Below are positions 25,279 to 37,282 of a stretch of 64,000 bases of DNA, in pieces. The notes beneath the pieces are model-generated. The model searched no databases, was not told the DNA's origin, and saw only the letters and a list, made by a program, of their open reading frames with translations. The first letter of the stretch is position 1. Each line of letters starts with the position of its first letter. Source of the stretch: Rhizophagus irregularis (lineage: Eukaryota; Glomeromycota; Glomeromycetes; Glomerales; Glomeraceae); assembly GCF_026210795.1 (NCBI RefSeq), contig NC_089438.1, positions 2,067,501 through 2,131,500 on the forward strand. Reading direction: 5' to 3'. The translations under genes were made by a program, and so were the position numbers.

Positions 25279-25516
25279 TGCCATCGGAATTAATTGCGCT
25301 TATACCGTAATATATTAAAATCGCCGTGATACTGTAATTATTTTAATGCCAAATATACAAAAATTACACAAAAGAAAGTAAATATTTTTTTTATTATTAT
25401 TATGCCGTAAATAATAATTTGTAATCCGTAAATCTATAATGCTGATCTTGAAAATGGTAAAATCCATATTTCGTAATGCCGTAATTTCAATTCGGCAATT
25501 CCGATTTTCGATGGCA
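25279..25516. mobile_element. 238-bp TIR element
   Basis: TGCCATCG at 25279-25286 is mirrored by CGATGGCA at 25509-25516. Further inward GGAATTA/TAATTTC-type and TACCGTAAT/CGTAATGCCGTAATT strings also pair inverted, with gaps. The interior repeats CCGTAA and is non-coding. No clear target duplication. Confidence 0.5.
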
Positions 25517-26257
25517 CCTAATCTATAGGTTAAACAAAGAAAAAAATAGGCAAAGCTGATATATATTATTTGATTCACTTTAATTTATTTTGCATTTGTT
25601 GTATACAAATTTGTACAAAAAAAAATAATACTGTTAGGTAGGGAATGATTCACACTATACTAAATTGTTTGTGTAAATGACTACTTGAGTAATTTATTTT
25701 GTTTCATATTTGTTATAAAATTTTTATATTTGGGTGCGTTAAAAAAATTACACATTTGTAATACATGAACTAATTATATATCGACTCAAGGGAGTATCAC
25801 CTCATCTAAAAATATATAGTCCTTCGCTTACGCTAATGGGAATCACAATGTTTCAAAAAATATTTTTTTTTGGTGGGGTATACACACCATTTTGAAACAG
25901 TCACTTGCAAATAAGGTAATCATGAGTGTGTATTAACCAAATATTGATTTTTAAAAATATCAAAAAAAAATTGTATAAAACGGGTTGAACCAATCAAATC
26001 ATAAAGTTTATTTTTAATACATGTATTCTATCATGATCACTCATGATTATAACAAATGAATCTAATAAAAATATAAAAAATTTTCCCATACTAATAAAAG
26101 TTGAGTAAATATTAGTCAGATCAGATGTTTAATAACCTGATTAGTTGATATTAAACTAAATTCGGAAAGTGAGAATTCATAATTTATAAAATTGATAAAT
26201 CTCTGATCTTTTTTTTTTTTTTTTTTTCTTCTCTTTCTTTTTTAATAATTATCAAAC

Positions 26258-27076
26258 ATGTCAGAAGTCAGAAATATATTAATAATTGGACGAACAGGCA
26301 ATGGAAAATCAACACTTGCTAATGTTTTAAGCAATTCATGGAATTTTTTAGAAAGTTCAGGTAGTATTAGTAAAACTAAAAACTTCCAAAGTGAAACTTT
26401 TGAATGGGGAGAAACAAAATATCGTGTATTTGATACTATAGGAATTGGAGATACACAATTATCCAAAGCAACTATTTTATATAGAATTGCGGAAGGTATT
26501 AATTTTATGGAAGGAGGGATAAACCAAGTACTTTTTATTGTAGGAGGAAGATTTACAGAAGAAGAAGTAAATGCTTTTAATTTGTTTCGACTTGTCCTAC
26601 ATGAATCTCGAATTCTTGAATATACAACACTTGTGAGAACCAAATTTTCTCGATTCAAAAATTCCGAAAAATGTCGAGAAGATAATGAAGAATTACTTAG
26701 AGAGAATGAAGAAATTGTTAATTCATTTAAGAAGGTTATTTATGTAGATAATCCATCGATAGATACGGATGATGAGGAAGAAAGAAGAATTAATGGAAAT
26801 AAGAGAGATCAATCAAGAGAAATTATATTAAATTATTTGAAAGATGAATGTAATGATAATTATGAGTTAGAATGTTGGAGTAGAATAAGCCTTAATTTTT
26901 CTAGTTATATAGGAAGGAAATTAGAATTGGAAAGGAAGAATGGAGAAGAGAATGATTCATTCTTTTTAAAATTAGAAAGTGCAAGAAATGAATTAGCCCA
27001 GAAAGTATCTACATTACTTCAAAGAGAGATTCCTTCAATTAATGATAACAAACGGTCTTGGTGGTCACTTTTTTAA
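26258..27076 (+). CDS. AIG1/GIMAP-type GTPase
   Basis: An intronless 272-residue protein from the ATG at 26258. The P-loop GRTGNGKST is at residues 11-19 and the G3 motif DTIGIGD at 59-65. An RTKFS string at 127-131 sits where AIG1 proteins carry their G4-like motif. The early AIG1 pattern ILIIGRTGNGKSTLANVL is typical of the family. The C-terminal third is charged and likely helical, ending in RSWWSLF, with no membrane segment. AIG1/IAN GTPases form GTP-dependent assemblies in plants and vertebrates. In fungi their role is unknown, and I infer only GTP binding. A pyrimidine tract (26207-26240) lies just upstream, and the gene stands alone next to the tandem array. Confidence 0.8.
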   Translation: MSEVRNILIIGRTGNGKSTLANVLSNSWNFLESSGSISKTKNFQSETFEWGETKYRVFDTIGIGDTQLSKATILYRIAEGINFMEGGINQVLFIVGGRFTEEEVNAFNLFRLVLHESRILEYTTLVRTKFSRFKNSEKCREDNEELLRENEEIVNSFKKVIYVDNPSIDTDDEEERRINGNKRDQSREIILNYLKDECNDNYELECWSRISLNFSSYIGRKLELERKNGEENDSFFLKLESARNELAQKVSTLLQREIPSINDNKRSWWSLF

Positions 27077-28736
27077 TTATTACCTTTGACCTTTAGAAAA
27101 TATATTATAGTTGTTTACGTTTTATCATGTATATCTTTTTTTCCAATTGATTTAATAAATATTGATATTAACCTGTATTGCGAAATCAAATATGACGTAA
27201 ATCAATGTGCAAGTAAAGAATGATATGTTGTACAAATTGTTTAATTGGTTGACTTTCAGCTGATAGGCTCAGATATCGATCTCACGCTATTTGACATATG
27301 GTAAAGTCTCACGTTTTTGAGGGTGAAAGTTGTCAGAGATTATCAAGTATATCAAGTATATCAGGTAATCACTGTCGCTTTCGAAATAGTCTAAATTGAA
27401 TGATATCCGGTTTTTGATTTGTAATCGTATGGGTAATCTACATCCGTAAATTAAAGAAAAACTGTGTATAACTGATAATATTTTTATGGAAAATTTTGAT
27501 AAATAAAGTTTATAAACCTGAATCAATTTTAACTCTTGTTTTTTTCTTCCGAGTTCCGACCGGTTTGTAAGTATCACAAGTAAAAGTATCTTGAAAGTTT
27601 AATAAACAAAACTTTAATTAAATCATTTAATTCATCATTTTTTTAAATAAAATTCATAAATTCATCAACTTTTTTTTTATATTTCTCCTTTTCATCTTAT
27701 AAATAAAAATACTAATTTTTAAGTAAAAATTTGGTAAAAATGGGGTTAACGTTAAAGTATCGAATTAATTCTCTTTTATTTCTATTAACCAATGTAAATA
27801 CATATGATTCAATGTAAATGCATATGATTCATATGATTCACAATTCAATTGAGATCAATATGTGGCTCTATACACTAACATTCTTAATATGTAATCATTT
27901 CAAACATGACTAGATGATTTAATATTTAGTTGACAAAGAAATTTTTTAAAAAGTAAAATGTACAATAATATCTTTTTAGTCGCTTACAATAAAAAGGTGT
28001 ATCAGAAAGTGTGTTTTGTGTAATGAAAATGTAATAATTTTAATCCATCTTAAAAAGTTAATCCGTCCCGATTGAAAGATATTTTCTCATTTTACCACAT
28101 GTTCTATATTAAACCTTAAAAATCAGCGTGAGAATAAAAAAAAGGAGATTACACTAAAATTATACCATACAAAGTAAACTGCCAAGATTATCAAAATTTT
28201 AGTTTTTTTAGCCCAGTATAAATTAATTCATTTTCAACATTTATAACGGATAATTAATTCCGTACACAACGCAGTACGCAGATTTTTAGAAATTCTAATG
28301 AAATAAAGAGGACAATAATAAATATTGTTTTTTGTCTATTTATGATACCAAATTAAGAAAACTTTGTATCATGATCGAGAAACGTAATGCATGATATATG
28401 CATTAAACTTTCTTTGAATTAATTAAGTTTCATTTTATCAAAAAGTTGTTCTTTATCATTATAACCGGTTTTTTTTTTTCTAATATTTCTTTTTTTAGAT
28501 TAAAATGATCAAAATGATCAAATTTGATCCTTTTCGGTTCTTTTGAACTTTCGAAATCCCTTTCATCAATTACCAATTAAAGAATTCTTCATTTCAATTA
28601 TCGGAAATGGGTTTCCATAAGTACTTTATCATCAAATCATCAAAATTTCATAAAAAATTTTCTCTTTTAAACGACTTTTTCTTGGCAAAATAAATTTTAT
28701 TCAAAAAAAAAAATTAAAATAAATTTTTTTTTTAAG
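27077..28736. other. Intergenic, no gene seen
   Basis: AT-rich with dense stops in all frames. Short direct repeats occur, such as ATCAAGTAT at 27343-27360 and ATATGATTCA at 27800-27840. A T-run and A-rich leader precede the HMG-box gene start. No RNA gene recognised. Confidence 0.5.
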
Positions 28737-29312
28737 ATGGAAACATTCGATGATTATAATAATAATTCGGATGATAAACCTTTCGAAGATCCATTACAAA
28801 ATCCATATTTTAGATATTATTTAGAATATATTAATAATTCTTATGATTTTATAAAACTACAAAATGATGTTACATACTTACAAAACGCTTATAATGATTA
28901 TTTTGATAAATTAATTGAATATTGTAGACCAAATTATCCTCCTTATATAAACGTAGAAGAATATACTTTAAGTTTTGATGAAATTATTAAAAATAAAAGA
29001 AGGGTTAAGGATATAACAAAAAAGAACGCAGGAAATTCTTTTATGTTATATAGAAAATATCTTTATAAATATTTAGAAACTTCTGGAATAAATATTCCTA
29101 TGCAATCTCTTTCTTCTTTAGCTGGTCATTTATGGGCAAGTGAACCAAAATTTGTAAAAGATTATTATAAGAAACTTTCAGATCAAATAAAGAATTTACA
29201 TAATGAAAGATTAAAGGATTTAATACAGAGTATACCTAATAAACGTAAACAACCATCAGATGATGATCAATTTGAGTTATTATATGCCAAATTTCAACGT
29301 TTAAGCGAATAA
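28737..29312 (+). CDS. HMG-box protein (MATA-HMG-like)
   Basis: An intronless 191-residue protein. The HMG box lies at about residues 96-160: the NAGNSFMLYRKYLYKYL start matches the fungal mating-type (MATA_HMG) pattern NxFxLYR, and SLAGHLWASEPKFVKDYYKKL matches the usual helix 2-3 region with its conserved Trp. The N-terminal 90 residues are Asn/Tyr/Asp-rich and end in a basic stretch (IIKNKRRVKDITKK). A basic KRK follows the box and may act in nuclear import. HMG-box genes of this type are known to be expanded in Rhizophagus, so this need not be a mating-type regulator. DNA binding is expected from the fold; the target genes are unknown. Confidence 0.8.
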   Translation: METFDDYNNNSDDKPFEDPLQNPYFRYYLEYINNSYDFIKLQNDVTYLQNAYNDYFDKLIEYCRPNYPPYINVEEYTLSFDEIIKNKRRVKDITKKNAGNSFMLYRKYLYKYLETSGINIPMQSLSSLAGHLWASEPKFVKDYYKKLSDQIKNLHNERLKDLIQSIPNKRKQPSDDDQFELLYAKFQRLSE

Positions 29313-29612
29313 TTATAATCTTGGGAATAAAAGATTAGTAAGATTTAGATTAAGAAGATTTAAGATGTATTGAGATTATGATGATGATTGATTAGTGTTT
29401 TTATTATTAGCTTAGGCCTTAGAGATAGTTCCTTGGAACATTTATATAAATAGTATTTTCATTTAGCATTTTATCAATTTTATCAAGAACATTTTTAAAT
29501 GTATTTGTTTTTCAAATACTTTTCTATATTAATAAATAATTTATTTATTTTACTACATGTAAATGCTATTAAGTTCGTATAAATGCGCTATCTAATTATT
29601 ATTCTAGAATTT

Positions 29613-30577
29613 CTACTTTTTAAGAAGGCATGTTAAAAGAAAAGTTGTATCAAAATATTTAGCATGACTAAGAAGGGATTTAAAAGGAAGTGAATTACTA
29701 CATCTTTTATCTTCAGCATTTTGACAAACTACCACTTCATTTTTTGGATCAATCCAAATTTCTGGTCCATAATGATTATAACTAAGTGAACGAAAAGGTA
29801 AATGAGGTATAATATCATTCTTATTTACTATTCTAAAAAATTTATGTCCTGAATTCGTAACAAATTGTGTGAATTCTTTATTACCAGTACGTGGTTGACC
29901 ATAAGTATAAGTAAAAAGGTTTGAAGGATTTAATCCTGGTGTACCAATTAAATCTAAAGTTTGAAATAATGCCAAACTTCCTCCTAATGAATGTCCTGTT
30001 GATATTACTTTATAATTAGGATTCTTTTTAACTAATTGTTTAACTAATTCTGTAATCTCATTTTTTGTATCATTATAAGTAGAAAAAAATCCTGAATGTA
30101 CTTTAGCTTTAGGTACAGATGATGAAAATGGTATTAATTTAACTTCAAAATCTTGTAAGAATGATTGTTCATCAGATGTGCCTCTATAAGCTACTATAAT
30201 AGCTTTTTCTTTATCATTAATAGCAACATAACCATTATTATCTCTTTTTGGTGAATCTTTAAAGAATTTTATTAATCGAGTTCCTTCCGTTTCACCTTCA
30301 CATGCTTTACCACATTTCCAATCTGTTACATCACAATATGCGGCACTAAAAAAATGGTAACCTGGTTAATTTTGATGTTTTTCACGTGATTTGATAAAAG
30401 AAAACTTTCTTTTTACCTAGCATATTTTGCCCATAATTTAAATTCTCGAATATCGGATTCAGATGAAATATCTTGACGTTTATTAATAGGAGATGCATCA
30501 GATGTAATAATCATAATGGTTAATGCTAATACAAGAAATTTTCCAATCAAGGAAAAAATAAAGTATAAACCAGTCAT
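29613..30577 (-). CDS. Secreted class 3 lipase (Rhizomucor/Thermomyces type)
   Basis: Two exons, 30417-30577 and 29613-30345, join in frame to 297 residues. The start at 30577 gives an N-terminal hydrophobic segment (about residues 4-25, FIFSLIGKFLVLALTIMII) followed by NKRQ, so a signal peptide and perhaps a Lys-Arg propeptide cut. AIIVAYRGT contains the oxyanion-hole region of lipase_3. GHSLGG holds the nucleophile serine at about residue 173. The likely catalytic Asp is in NKNDIIPHLP and the His in LLSHAKYF near the C-terminus. The family hydrolyses acylglycerols outside the cell. The length fits secreted fungal lipases. The convergent neighbour is the HMG-box gene, 300 bp away. Confidence 0.9.
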
Positions 30578-33318
30578 TTTTGTTAAAAAAGGGATATTAT
30601 AGGATTTAGGAATTTAGGAATTAATTTTGTTGGAGAAGGAGAGTGAAAAAAAAAAATTAATCTTTTTATGAATACAGTAATTCTTTTTTTTTCTAGAGGT
30701 GATTGCGGATAATGACTGAAGGGATGTTTAATGATAAAGAAGGCACAACTGAAAGGAGAGAGAGAGAGAGAAAGGAAGGAAGGAAATGAAGGGAAAAAGA
30801 GAGAAAAAAAATGAAAGGAAAAAGAATTAAAGAAAGTGAATTAATATTTGATCAAAGACTTCGGGGTGGTTGGATTTTATAGACATTTTTTGTAACATAC
30901 CATTTGTTAATAATAATAATATAATTTCATTGATAAATTAACCAATAATAACAAAATCATATCGGAAAATGTGTGATGTGAATCGATTTTGGAAAACAAA
31001 AAAATTTAATCTTTGTACCGCAAGATGATCATTTTTTTTGGAATTCAATGAAATAAAATAATCCTGCATAAAATAATTCGAATTAAAAATAAAAAAAAAA
31101 TATATAAAAATAAAATATATTTTTTTTTTGGGAATAAGACTTACCAAATTTATATCACTAAAAGGGATTTCTTACAATTAAAAAAGAAAAATATATATTT
31201 GGTTTGAAACTTCTTTGTGTTATTTCCATTTTTTAAATATTAACAATGTAAAATGGAAATTATGTGTTCAATATTTAATTTAAATATGGTTAATACTAAA
31301 AAAAATTAAACGTTATATTCGTTATATTCGTTATATTACGAATTTATTTACGAATAATAAGTTTTTTTATTTGTAATATTTATTAACTTTATTCGATCAT
31401 TTAAAATTAAAGTTTTTTTTTTAAGTTTTTTTTTTCAGTCATTGCCAAATTAGATATTATAATGCGGAGGTATTTCTAACGCATGGAAAGCGTGAGAATT
31501 CAGTAAATGATTATTTTATTTATGATATTATGTAAAAAATTTTATCTGCCAAGAAATCTTTTATTTTTAGAGTATGGAGAAAAGAAAGATAATATTATTC
31601 CATTATTTGTAATTTTTTGGGAAAAAAAAAATAATTAATAATAAAAAAAAACAAATTTATTTTTTTACGAATTTGTCTCTTTCTATCGTATTAATTCATA
31701 TGGTATCGATTTTTTTTTTCTTTTTATTAGTCTTTTTTTAATAATTGAATTTAATTACAATTCACGTAATTTGTTTTACGTACCTTCCCTCCTTATTAGA
31801 AGATTTATTAGAATAAAAAATGAGAATTATAGATTTAGTACTCGTACTCCATTGAGAGAATCACACAAAAATTTGTATCTACGTGTTAAAAGTTAAAAAA
31901 AAGTTAATTTAAAGTTTAAAAAGTGTGACGAAACCGGATCAAATCAACTTTATGCTGGTAAATAAGCATGTGGCAGTGCTATTATTAATGGTATATCGAT
32001 TATCGATTTAAGGATTTAAGATTCTGATGCTTGATGATTTTTATCTAACAGATCAAATTGGAAATAATGAAATAATAATTTTGTTTTTTAAAGTTTTAAA
32101 TTATCACTTATAGTCAATGATACGATCGATTACGAGATCACAATTTCATTAATTTCATTATAGATTTAGAGAGAACTTTTGATGTTCTGTCTGATAAATC
32201 CGAAATAAACAACGAGAGTGAGAATCACTCGTTTTTTTTAAAAATTTGATAATAAACTATTGTCCGAATGTTTATTGTGTAAGATGTTCTGTTTCGTTGA
32301 ATTGTTGATGCGTTATTAAAATGATTCGCGTATTTACATTTTACACTCAAATCTATATATCTCGATGAGGTGATTATCAGTTCGCTGGTACCCTGCAAAT
32401 TGGAATCTCTTAAGATTTCAAGCCTCCATTATTGATATTCCAAGTTAAAGGTTTCAAGATATTCAAGGATCATGACAGAAAAAGAAGACTAAATAGATTT
32501 TTCTGCCACACAATCAAAAGACAACTAATTCATTGCACTTTATTTTTATTTCATTTAAAAAAAGGCAAGAACAACTGCAATATCTTTTACTCTCATAAAT
32601 ACATATACTGATTACCTTATTTACCTATGATGAAATGCGAGTAGAGCACGTGCTCATTTCTAAAATGCGAGTTATTATATACATTTTAAACTGGATGAAT
32701 CGTGCTTAATAATGGTATGATGTGGCGAAAAGCGCCACAATAATAATTAGTATTAAAATCTTTGATAGTTTTCAATGGTTTAACTCATGAATGATATACA
32801 TGTTACTATCACTTATCGCAACAAATCACGAAAATATTGAAAATATTAATATATTAGTATTTTACACTTTCTCATATTTGACAGAGGCTTTTAAACGCAA
32901 GGCTTCTTAACGGTAAAAAACCTAGAGGTTTTCTCTAACGGTTAAAAGCCTGGAGGCTTTCAAATACAAGGCTTTCTAATGATTAAACGCGCTTATTGCT
33001 TATATCAAATAATACCACTATGCAAAGAATTAACAATAGGTAATATAAAATATATAATGAATTATTCACTTATTTACATTCTTTTAACTTTATTGTTATA
33101 CATAGCATTTATAGCACGTATTGTATTGTTAATTCTAAAAAGCACGAAATGAAAAATATTGTACAAAATACAAAATTTACATGTTAAGACAAAAGACTTA
33201 AAATCGGCGACTTCATTTGTCGTACATATGAATTTAATTAGATATCTATAAAAAAATTCTTTTCGTTCTCTTTTTTTTTTGAAAATTTGGACTCGCCTAT
33301 AATATAATTGTGTAAATC
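30578..33318. other. Intergenic, mostly AT-rich, no gene seen
   Basis: A purine-rich GAGA/GGAAGG stretch (30750-30830) lies upstream of the lipase. A CGTTATATT repeat is at 31311-31335. Two tandem palindromes sit at 32917-32960. No frame looks coding and no RNA gene was recognised. Confidence 0.5.
32917..32960. repeat. Paired short palindromes AAAACCTAGAGGTTTT and AAAGCCTGGAGGCTTT
   Basis: Two perfect 7-bp inverted repeats, each with a 2-base centre, start 28 bp apart (32917-32932 and 32945-32960) and are separated by CTCTAACGGTTA. Related GGCTT and TTAACGGT strings flank them (32886-32915 and 32960-32985). They look like a small tandem array of a palindromic motif. Confidence 0.7.
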
Positions 33319-34639
33319 CTAGTATGTATCCTTCTCTTCAGATCGAATATTCTTTCCATAATACCTTGCTTCATTCTTTACATGATGTACCAAACAACTC
33401 TCAGAATGCTTATCAGTAAAGTTCATGTGCGCATTAATCCATTTCATACTCTTACAATCTTTAAATTCTTTTATACAGCTTGTCCGCAGCTCCCTCTCTT
33501 TCAATAAAGCGGTCCATCGATTTTGAGCAATCACACATTCTTTAAGAAAAGATAGTTCCAATGGACTCTCGAAATGTTTTCTGGTAGGAGAAGTTGAAGT
33601 TTGATTCCGTCCGTTTCGTTGTTGGTAAGCCGTATAAGTCGTACCCCGAAGTACACCAGGACGTCGAGGTTGACCGTTTGCTTGAGGATTATCTTTTAGC
33701 AAATCATAATCATATGCATAACTACTAAATCTTTTATTAACATTAGCATGTAACTCCTTTGTAATAGGTGAAAATTGATAGATCATCAATTCAAAAAAAG
33801 AATATATTCTCTTATTTCTTGGTTTACCAACTAGGCTTTGACGTTTCATTTGCATTGCTGAAGAAATTATCTCTTCTCGTGTTTCCTTCATATTATGAGT
33901 ACAAAGCATAACTGTTGGATACTTCCCATTTACGGCTTTAACATGAGAAGGATCAGCAGTTTGTTTTGCATTCATGAAATTAGTATGAGGTGGTCGCGTC
34001 CCATTAGTAGGTTCAGCATAAGAAGGATAAGAAAGTGGTGTTTCTTTCATGGAGTTCGCAGGAGATGAAACAGGTGGAACTTCTTTAAAGACGTCATTAG
34101 ATTTATTATTTATCGTTTTATTATCCATTTTTTTCTTAGGTGTTTCTTGTTCTAGAGACTTTGATGTAATCTGCTCATTTTGTATCATTTTACTTTCTTG
34201 AACGTTATTTACATTTGAATTTTTTGTTTCATTTTTATAATCTCTTCCAAAATTAAGATCACACAAGAGCTGATCGATCATAGAAACATTTACGTCTTGA
34301 ACCGCTTTTCTAATAGGATCACTATCAAAATTATCGTCATTAGAAATTAACCAGTCATCATCAAAATTCATTAGATCAACAACGGTTGACGTGTCATTAA
34401 AGTTAGAAGACATTTGTGGCTCTTCTTCAATGGTACCCGCTGTTTATTAATATAGAATACCTTTAATAAAAATATATATATTTTTTTTTTATGACTTTAA
34501 AAACTCTAAAAAATTATTTACCCTGTACTGAATCTTGTAAAGATACTTGATCACTAACAGACTTAAGCTTGATATTTATCGTGTCGTAGCTGACCTTTTT
34601 CACTTCTTGAGGAAGCTGCGGAACTACAGGGTCACACAT
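33319..34639 (-). CDS. Unrecognised, largely disordered protein
   Basis: Two exons, 34522-34639 and 33319-34439, join in frame to 412 residues. The start MCDPVVPQLPQEVKK at 34639 is the first ATG. The N-terminal half is acidic and rich in Asn, Asp and Ser. The C-terminal half looks folded: GKPRNKRIYSFFELMIYQFS, a basic Arg/Gly/Gln-rich stretch (QANGQPRRPGVLRGTTY), then a helical Cys-containing region (LKECVIAQNRWTALLKEREL, SCLVHHVKNEARYYG). I recognise no family, signal peptide or membrane segment. Codon use and the clean intron support a real gene. It is divergent from the Tat-SF1-like gene, with a 459-bp gap, which weakly suggests shared expression. Confidence 0.75.
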
Positions 34640-35098
34640 TATTTAAGCTATTTGTAAAAAGAAAACGCGTTAAAGTTTACGTAATAAAAAGGAAAGAAGA
34701 AGAAGAGGAAGAAGAAAAAGTAATTATTAAATACCTTCCCGAATAACTTTATTTTGAAATAATAAAGAAAATAAGGGAGGAAACGAATTCGGAACTTTGT
34801 AACGAGCTTATAACTAGTTTATCTAACTAGTTTTAAAACATGTATTTATTTATGTCACATGCGATTTATTAATTGTGCATGGGAAATATGAGATTAACAA
34901 AGATCAGGCTATATGTTTATCAATTTAATCGAGTTAGTAAAGTTAGTATTTATATTTTTATATATCACATCATTGTATTAAAAAATGTGACAAACTGTGA
35001 CTGTGTTAAGTAATTGTTTTTTAAGCAGTGTGATTTTTATCGGACTTTAATCGCGGACTTTTATTTCAAATCAACTCTTTTACTTGAAAAATAAAAAA
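34640..35098. promoter_or_regulatory. Divergent intergenic promoter region
   Basis: 459 bp between start codons of two genes on opposite strands. It has a purine-rich GAAGAAGAAGAG tract (34693-34720) and an AT-rich middle. No specific factor site is assigned. Confidence 0.4.
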
Positions 35099-36935
35099 AT
35101 GTCTACTAATACTAATAAAGGAGAAAAAAATAAAGTTCCAGTCAAACCTGGTCAAGAAAGTAACAAAGAAGTAACTTCTACCTCTGACTTCCTTTCAGAT
35201 CCTAAAATGCACTTTGTTGAGGCGATTGGTAAATGGACTTATACAAATGACGACGGAGTAACCTTACAGTTTGACGAAGATCTGCAGCAATGGACTCAAA
35301 TCGTAATTTATGCTCTCGTTTATGATAACCAAAAGCAAACCATTTTATGTTTTGATAAAAATAATGTTGATTTTTTTTAGGATGAGGATCTTTTGCTTAT
35401 ACTTCAACAATCTGCTTATTCAGTTCCTGGTGTTAACGAAAGTGTAAGATATATATTACTATAAAAAAGTTAGAAATTTTCTTCAGGAATACACATAGAT
35501 ATTGTTTTTTTTCGCCACCAAAGGAGCCCGCTGTCCCTTTAAAACGAGGCAAACGGAAAAATGATGTTTATACCTCTAACGATGTATGTATTTTCAAGTT
35601 GATCTTTTCATATAATATAAATTTAATTTATAATTAATTTTTTATATTAATTTCTTAATATATAGACAGAACAAGATTCCAAAAAGCAAAAGCAAAATAG
35701 TCAAAAGAAAAAACCCGTAAACACATCTGTTTACGTTACCGGTTTACCCCCCGATGTCACTGTTGAAGAATTAGCTGAAGTATTTTCTAAATATGGAGTT
35801 TTAATGGAAGATCTGGTTGCCGGTAATTAATTTATTATAATATTACTTAAATCGATCGTTTATTGATTCTTATTATCAACAAATTTTAGGAGGACCAAAA
35901 ATAAAACTTTACAAGGATGATAAGGATCGATTAAAGGGAGATGCTCTTGTTACTTATTTAAAAGAAGAATCTGTTGCATTAGCTTGTCAATTGTTGGATG
36001 AAACACAGCTTCGTCCAGAGGAAGTTTCTGTAATACGCGTACAAAAAGTAATGTGATATAATTATTATTATTTTCGTCAACTTTTAACAGGCCATAATAT
36101 TAATTTTTATAATTTTTATAGGCACAATTTAGAGAGAAAGAACCAAAACCAGATGCAAATCAAAATGATAACAAGTTAGATAAGAAAAAAGTTCAAAAGA
36201 AATTGCATCAACTTGAAAAGTATGATGTTATAATAAGAAAAAAAAAGAAATATTTCATACATTATTTGAATTAACTTGATATATGACTTTTTTTGTTTAT
36301 TAGGAAATTGGATTGGTATGAATCTGAACCCGGGAAAAAAGCTGAGCGATATAATAAAATAGTAATTTTGAAGCACATGTTCACTTTAGAAGAATTAGAG
36401 GTATGAACTTAAATATATATTATGAATTATGAATTTAAATTATCAACAAATATATTGATTTTTAATCTTTATCGTTAAAAGAGCGATATTACTTTACTCT
36501 TGGACTTAAAAGAAGATATTCGTGCAGAATGTGAGAAATTAGGAGAAGTTACCAATGTGATATTATATGACGTATGTGTAATTTTATTACAAATTATTTG
36601 TAATAGGCCAAAACTACAACTTTTTTTTTCAATTTAACAGAAAGAACCGGAAGGAGTAGTGTCTGTAAAGTTTAAGGATCAATTAAGTGCTGATGCATGC
36701 GTAATGGTATATATTTAATTGAAATGAATGAATGATGTGACGGTATATTAAAAATTGTATTTATGTGATTTATTAGAAAATGAATGGACGATTTTTTGCT
36801 GGTCGTCGTATTGAAGCAGAAATATTCGATGGCAAACAAAAATATCAAAAGACTAATGCGAAGTCTGGAGAGACTGAAGAAGAAGAATCTGTACGACTAG
36901 AAAAGTATTCTAAATGGTTAGAACAAGAAGTTTAA
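35099..36935 (+). CDS. Tat-SF1/Cus2-type splicing factor (U2 snRNP-associated)
   Basis: A multi-exon gene with the start MSTNTNKGEKNK at 35099 (an earlier in-frame TTG is not used). The stop is at 36933-36935. Exon 1 ends at 35302; the next begins at 35381. About seven to eight introns split the rest. After an N-terminal segment (GKWTYTNDDGVTLQFDED) comes a first RRM beginning TSVYVTGLPPDVTVEELAEVF. Later a second RRM of the UHM kind carries NGRFFAGRRIEAEIFDG with the R-x-F motif. The ending EEEESVRLEKYSKWLEQEV matches the family. Yeast Cus2 and human Tat-SF1 act on U2 snRNP and SF3b1 before spliceosome assembly; this role is taken from the family. Nuclear location is expected (KKQKQNSQKKKP). 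Confidence 0.9.
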
Positions 36936-37282
36936 AAACGAGTAAATAATTTTATTAGACTAAGGTAAGCTGTTAACTCAGTACATTTGTTGGTTAGTTA
37001 ATTTAATAATAAAGAGTATATTGAAGAACATTTTAGGAACAAAAAGCTTTGTTTAATTTTTTATTAGTTTATTAGTTTATTAGTTTAAACATTAATCGGT
37101 ATCTGGATGGACTTTTTTTTACATATACTTAAATTAATATAGCTTATTTCAAATTATTTAATTTATTATAAGATAGATATATTATTATTCTTGATTCATT
37201 ATAAATTAAATTTAATTTTTTTTTTTCTTTTGATAATAAAAAATTGTTAAAATATTATTAGTGATATAAGAGATAAAGTCCA
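36936..37282. other. Convergent 3' region, no gene
   Basis: About 350 bp between two convergent stops. A TTTATTAG repeat lies at 37060-37085, followed by T-rich sequence. It probably holds both 3' ends. Confidence 0.5.

Noticed and set aside
25315-25578. 87-codon minus-strand frame
   Set aside because: Falls inside the TIR element at 25279-25516 and its flank; no coding bias.
26242-26658. 138-codon minus-strand frame over the AIG1 gene
   Set aside because: Antisense shadow of a well-supported GTPase reading frame.
31311-31335. Possible CRISPR-like or satellite repeat CGTTATATT
   Set aside because: Only a three-copy microsatellite with no spacers; a CRISPR array is not expected in a eukaryote.
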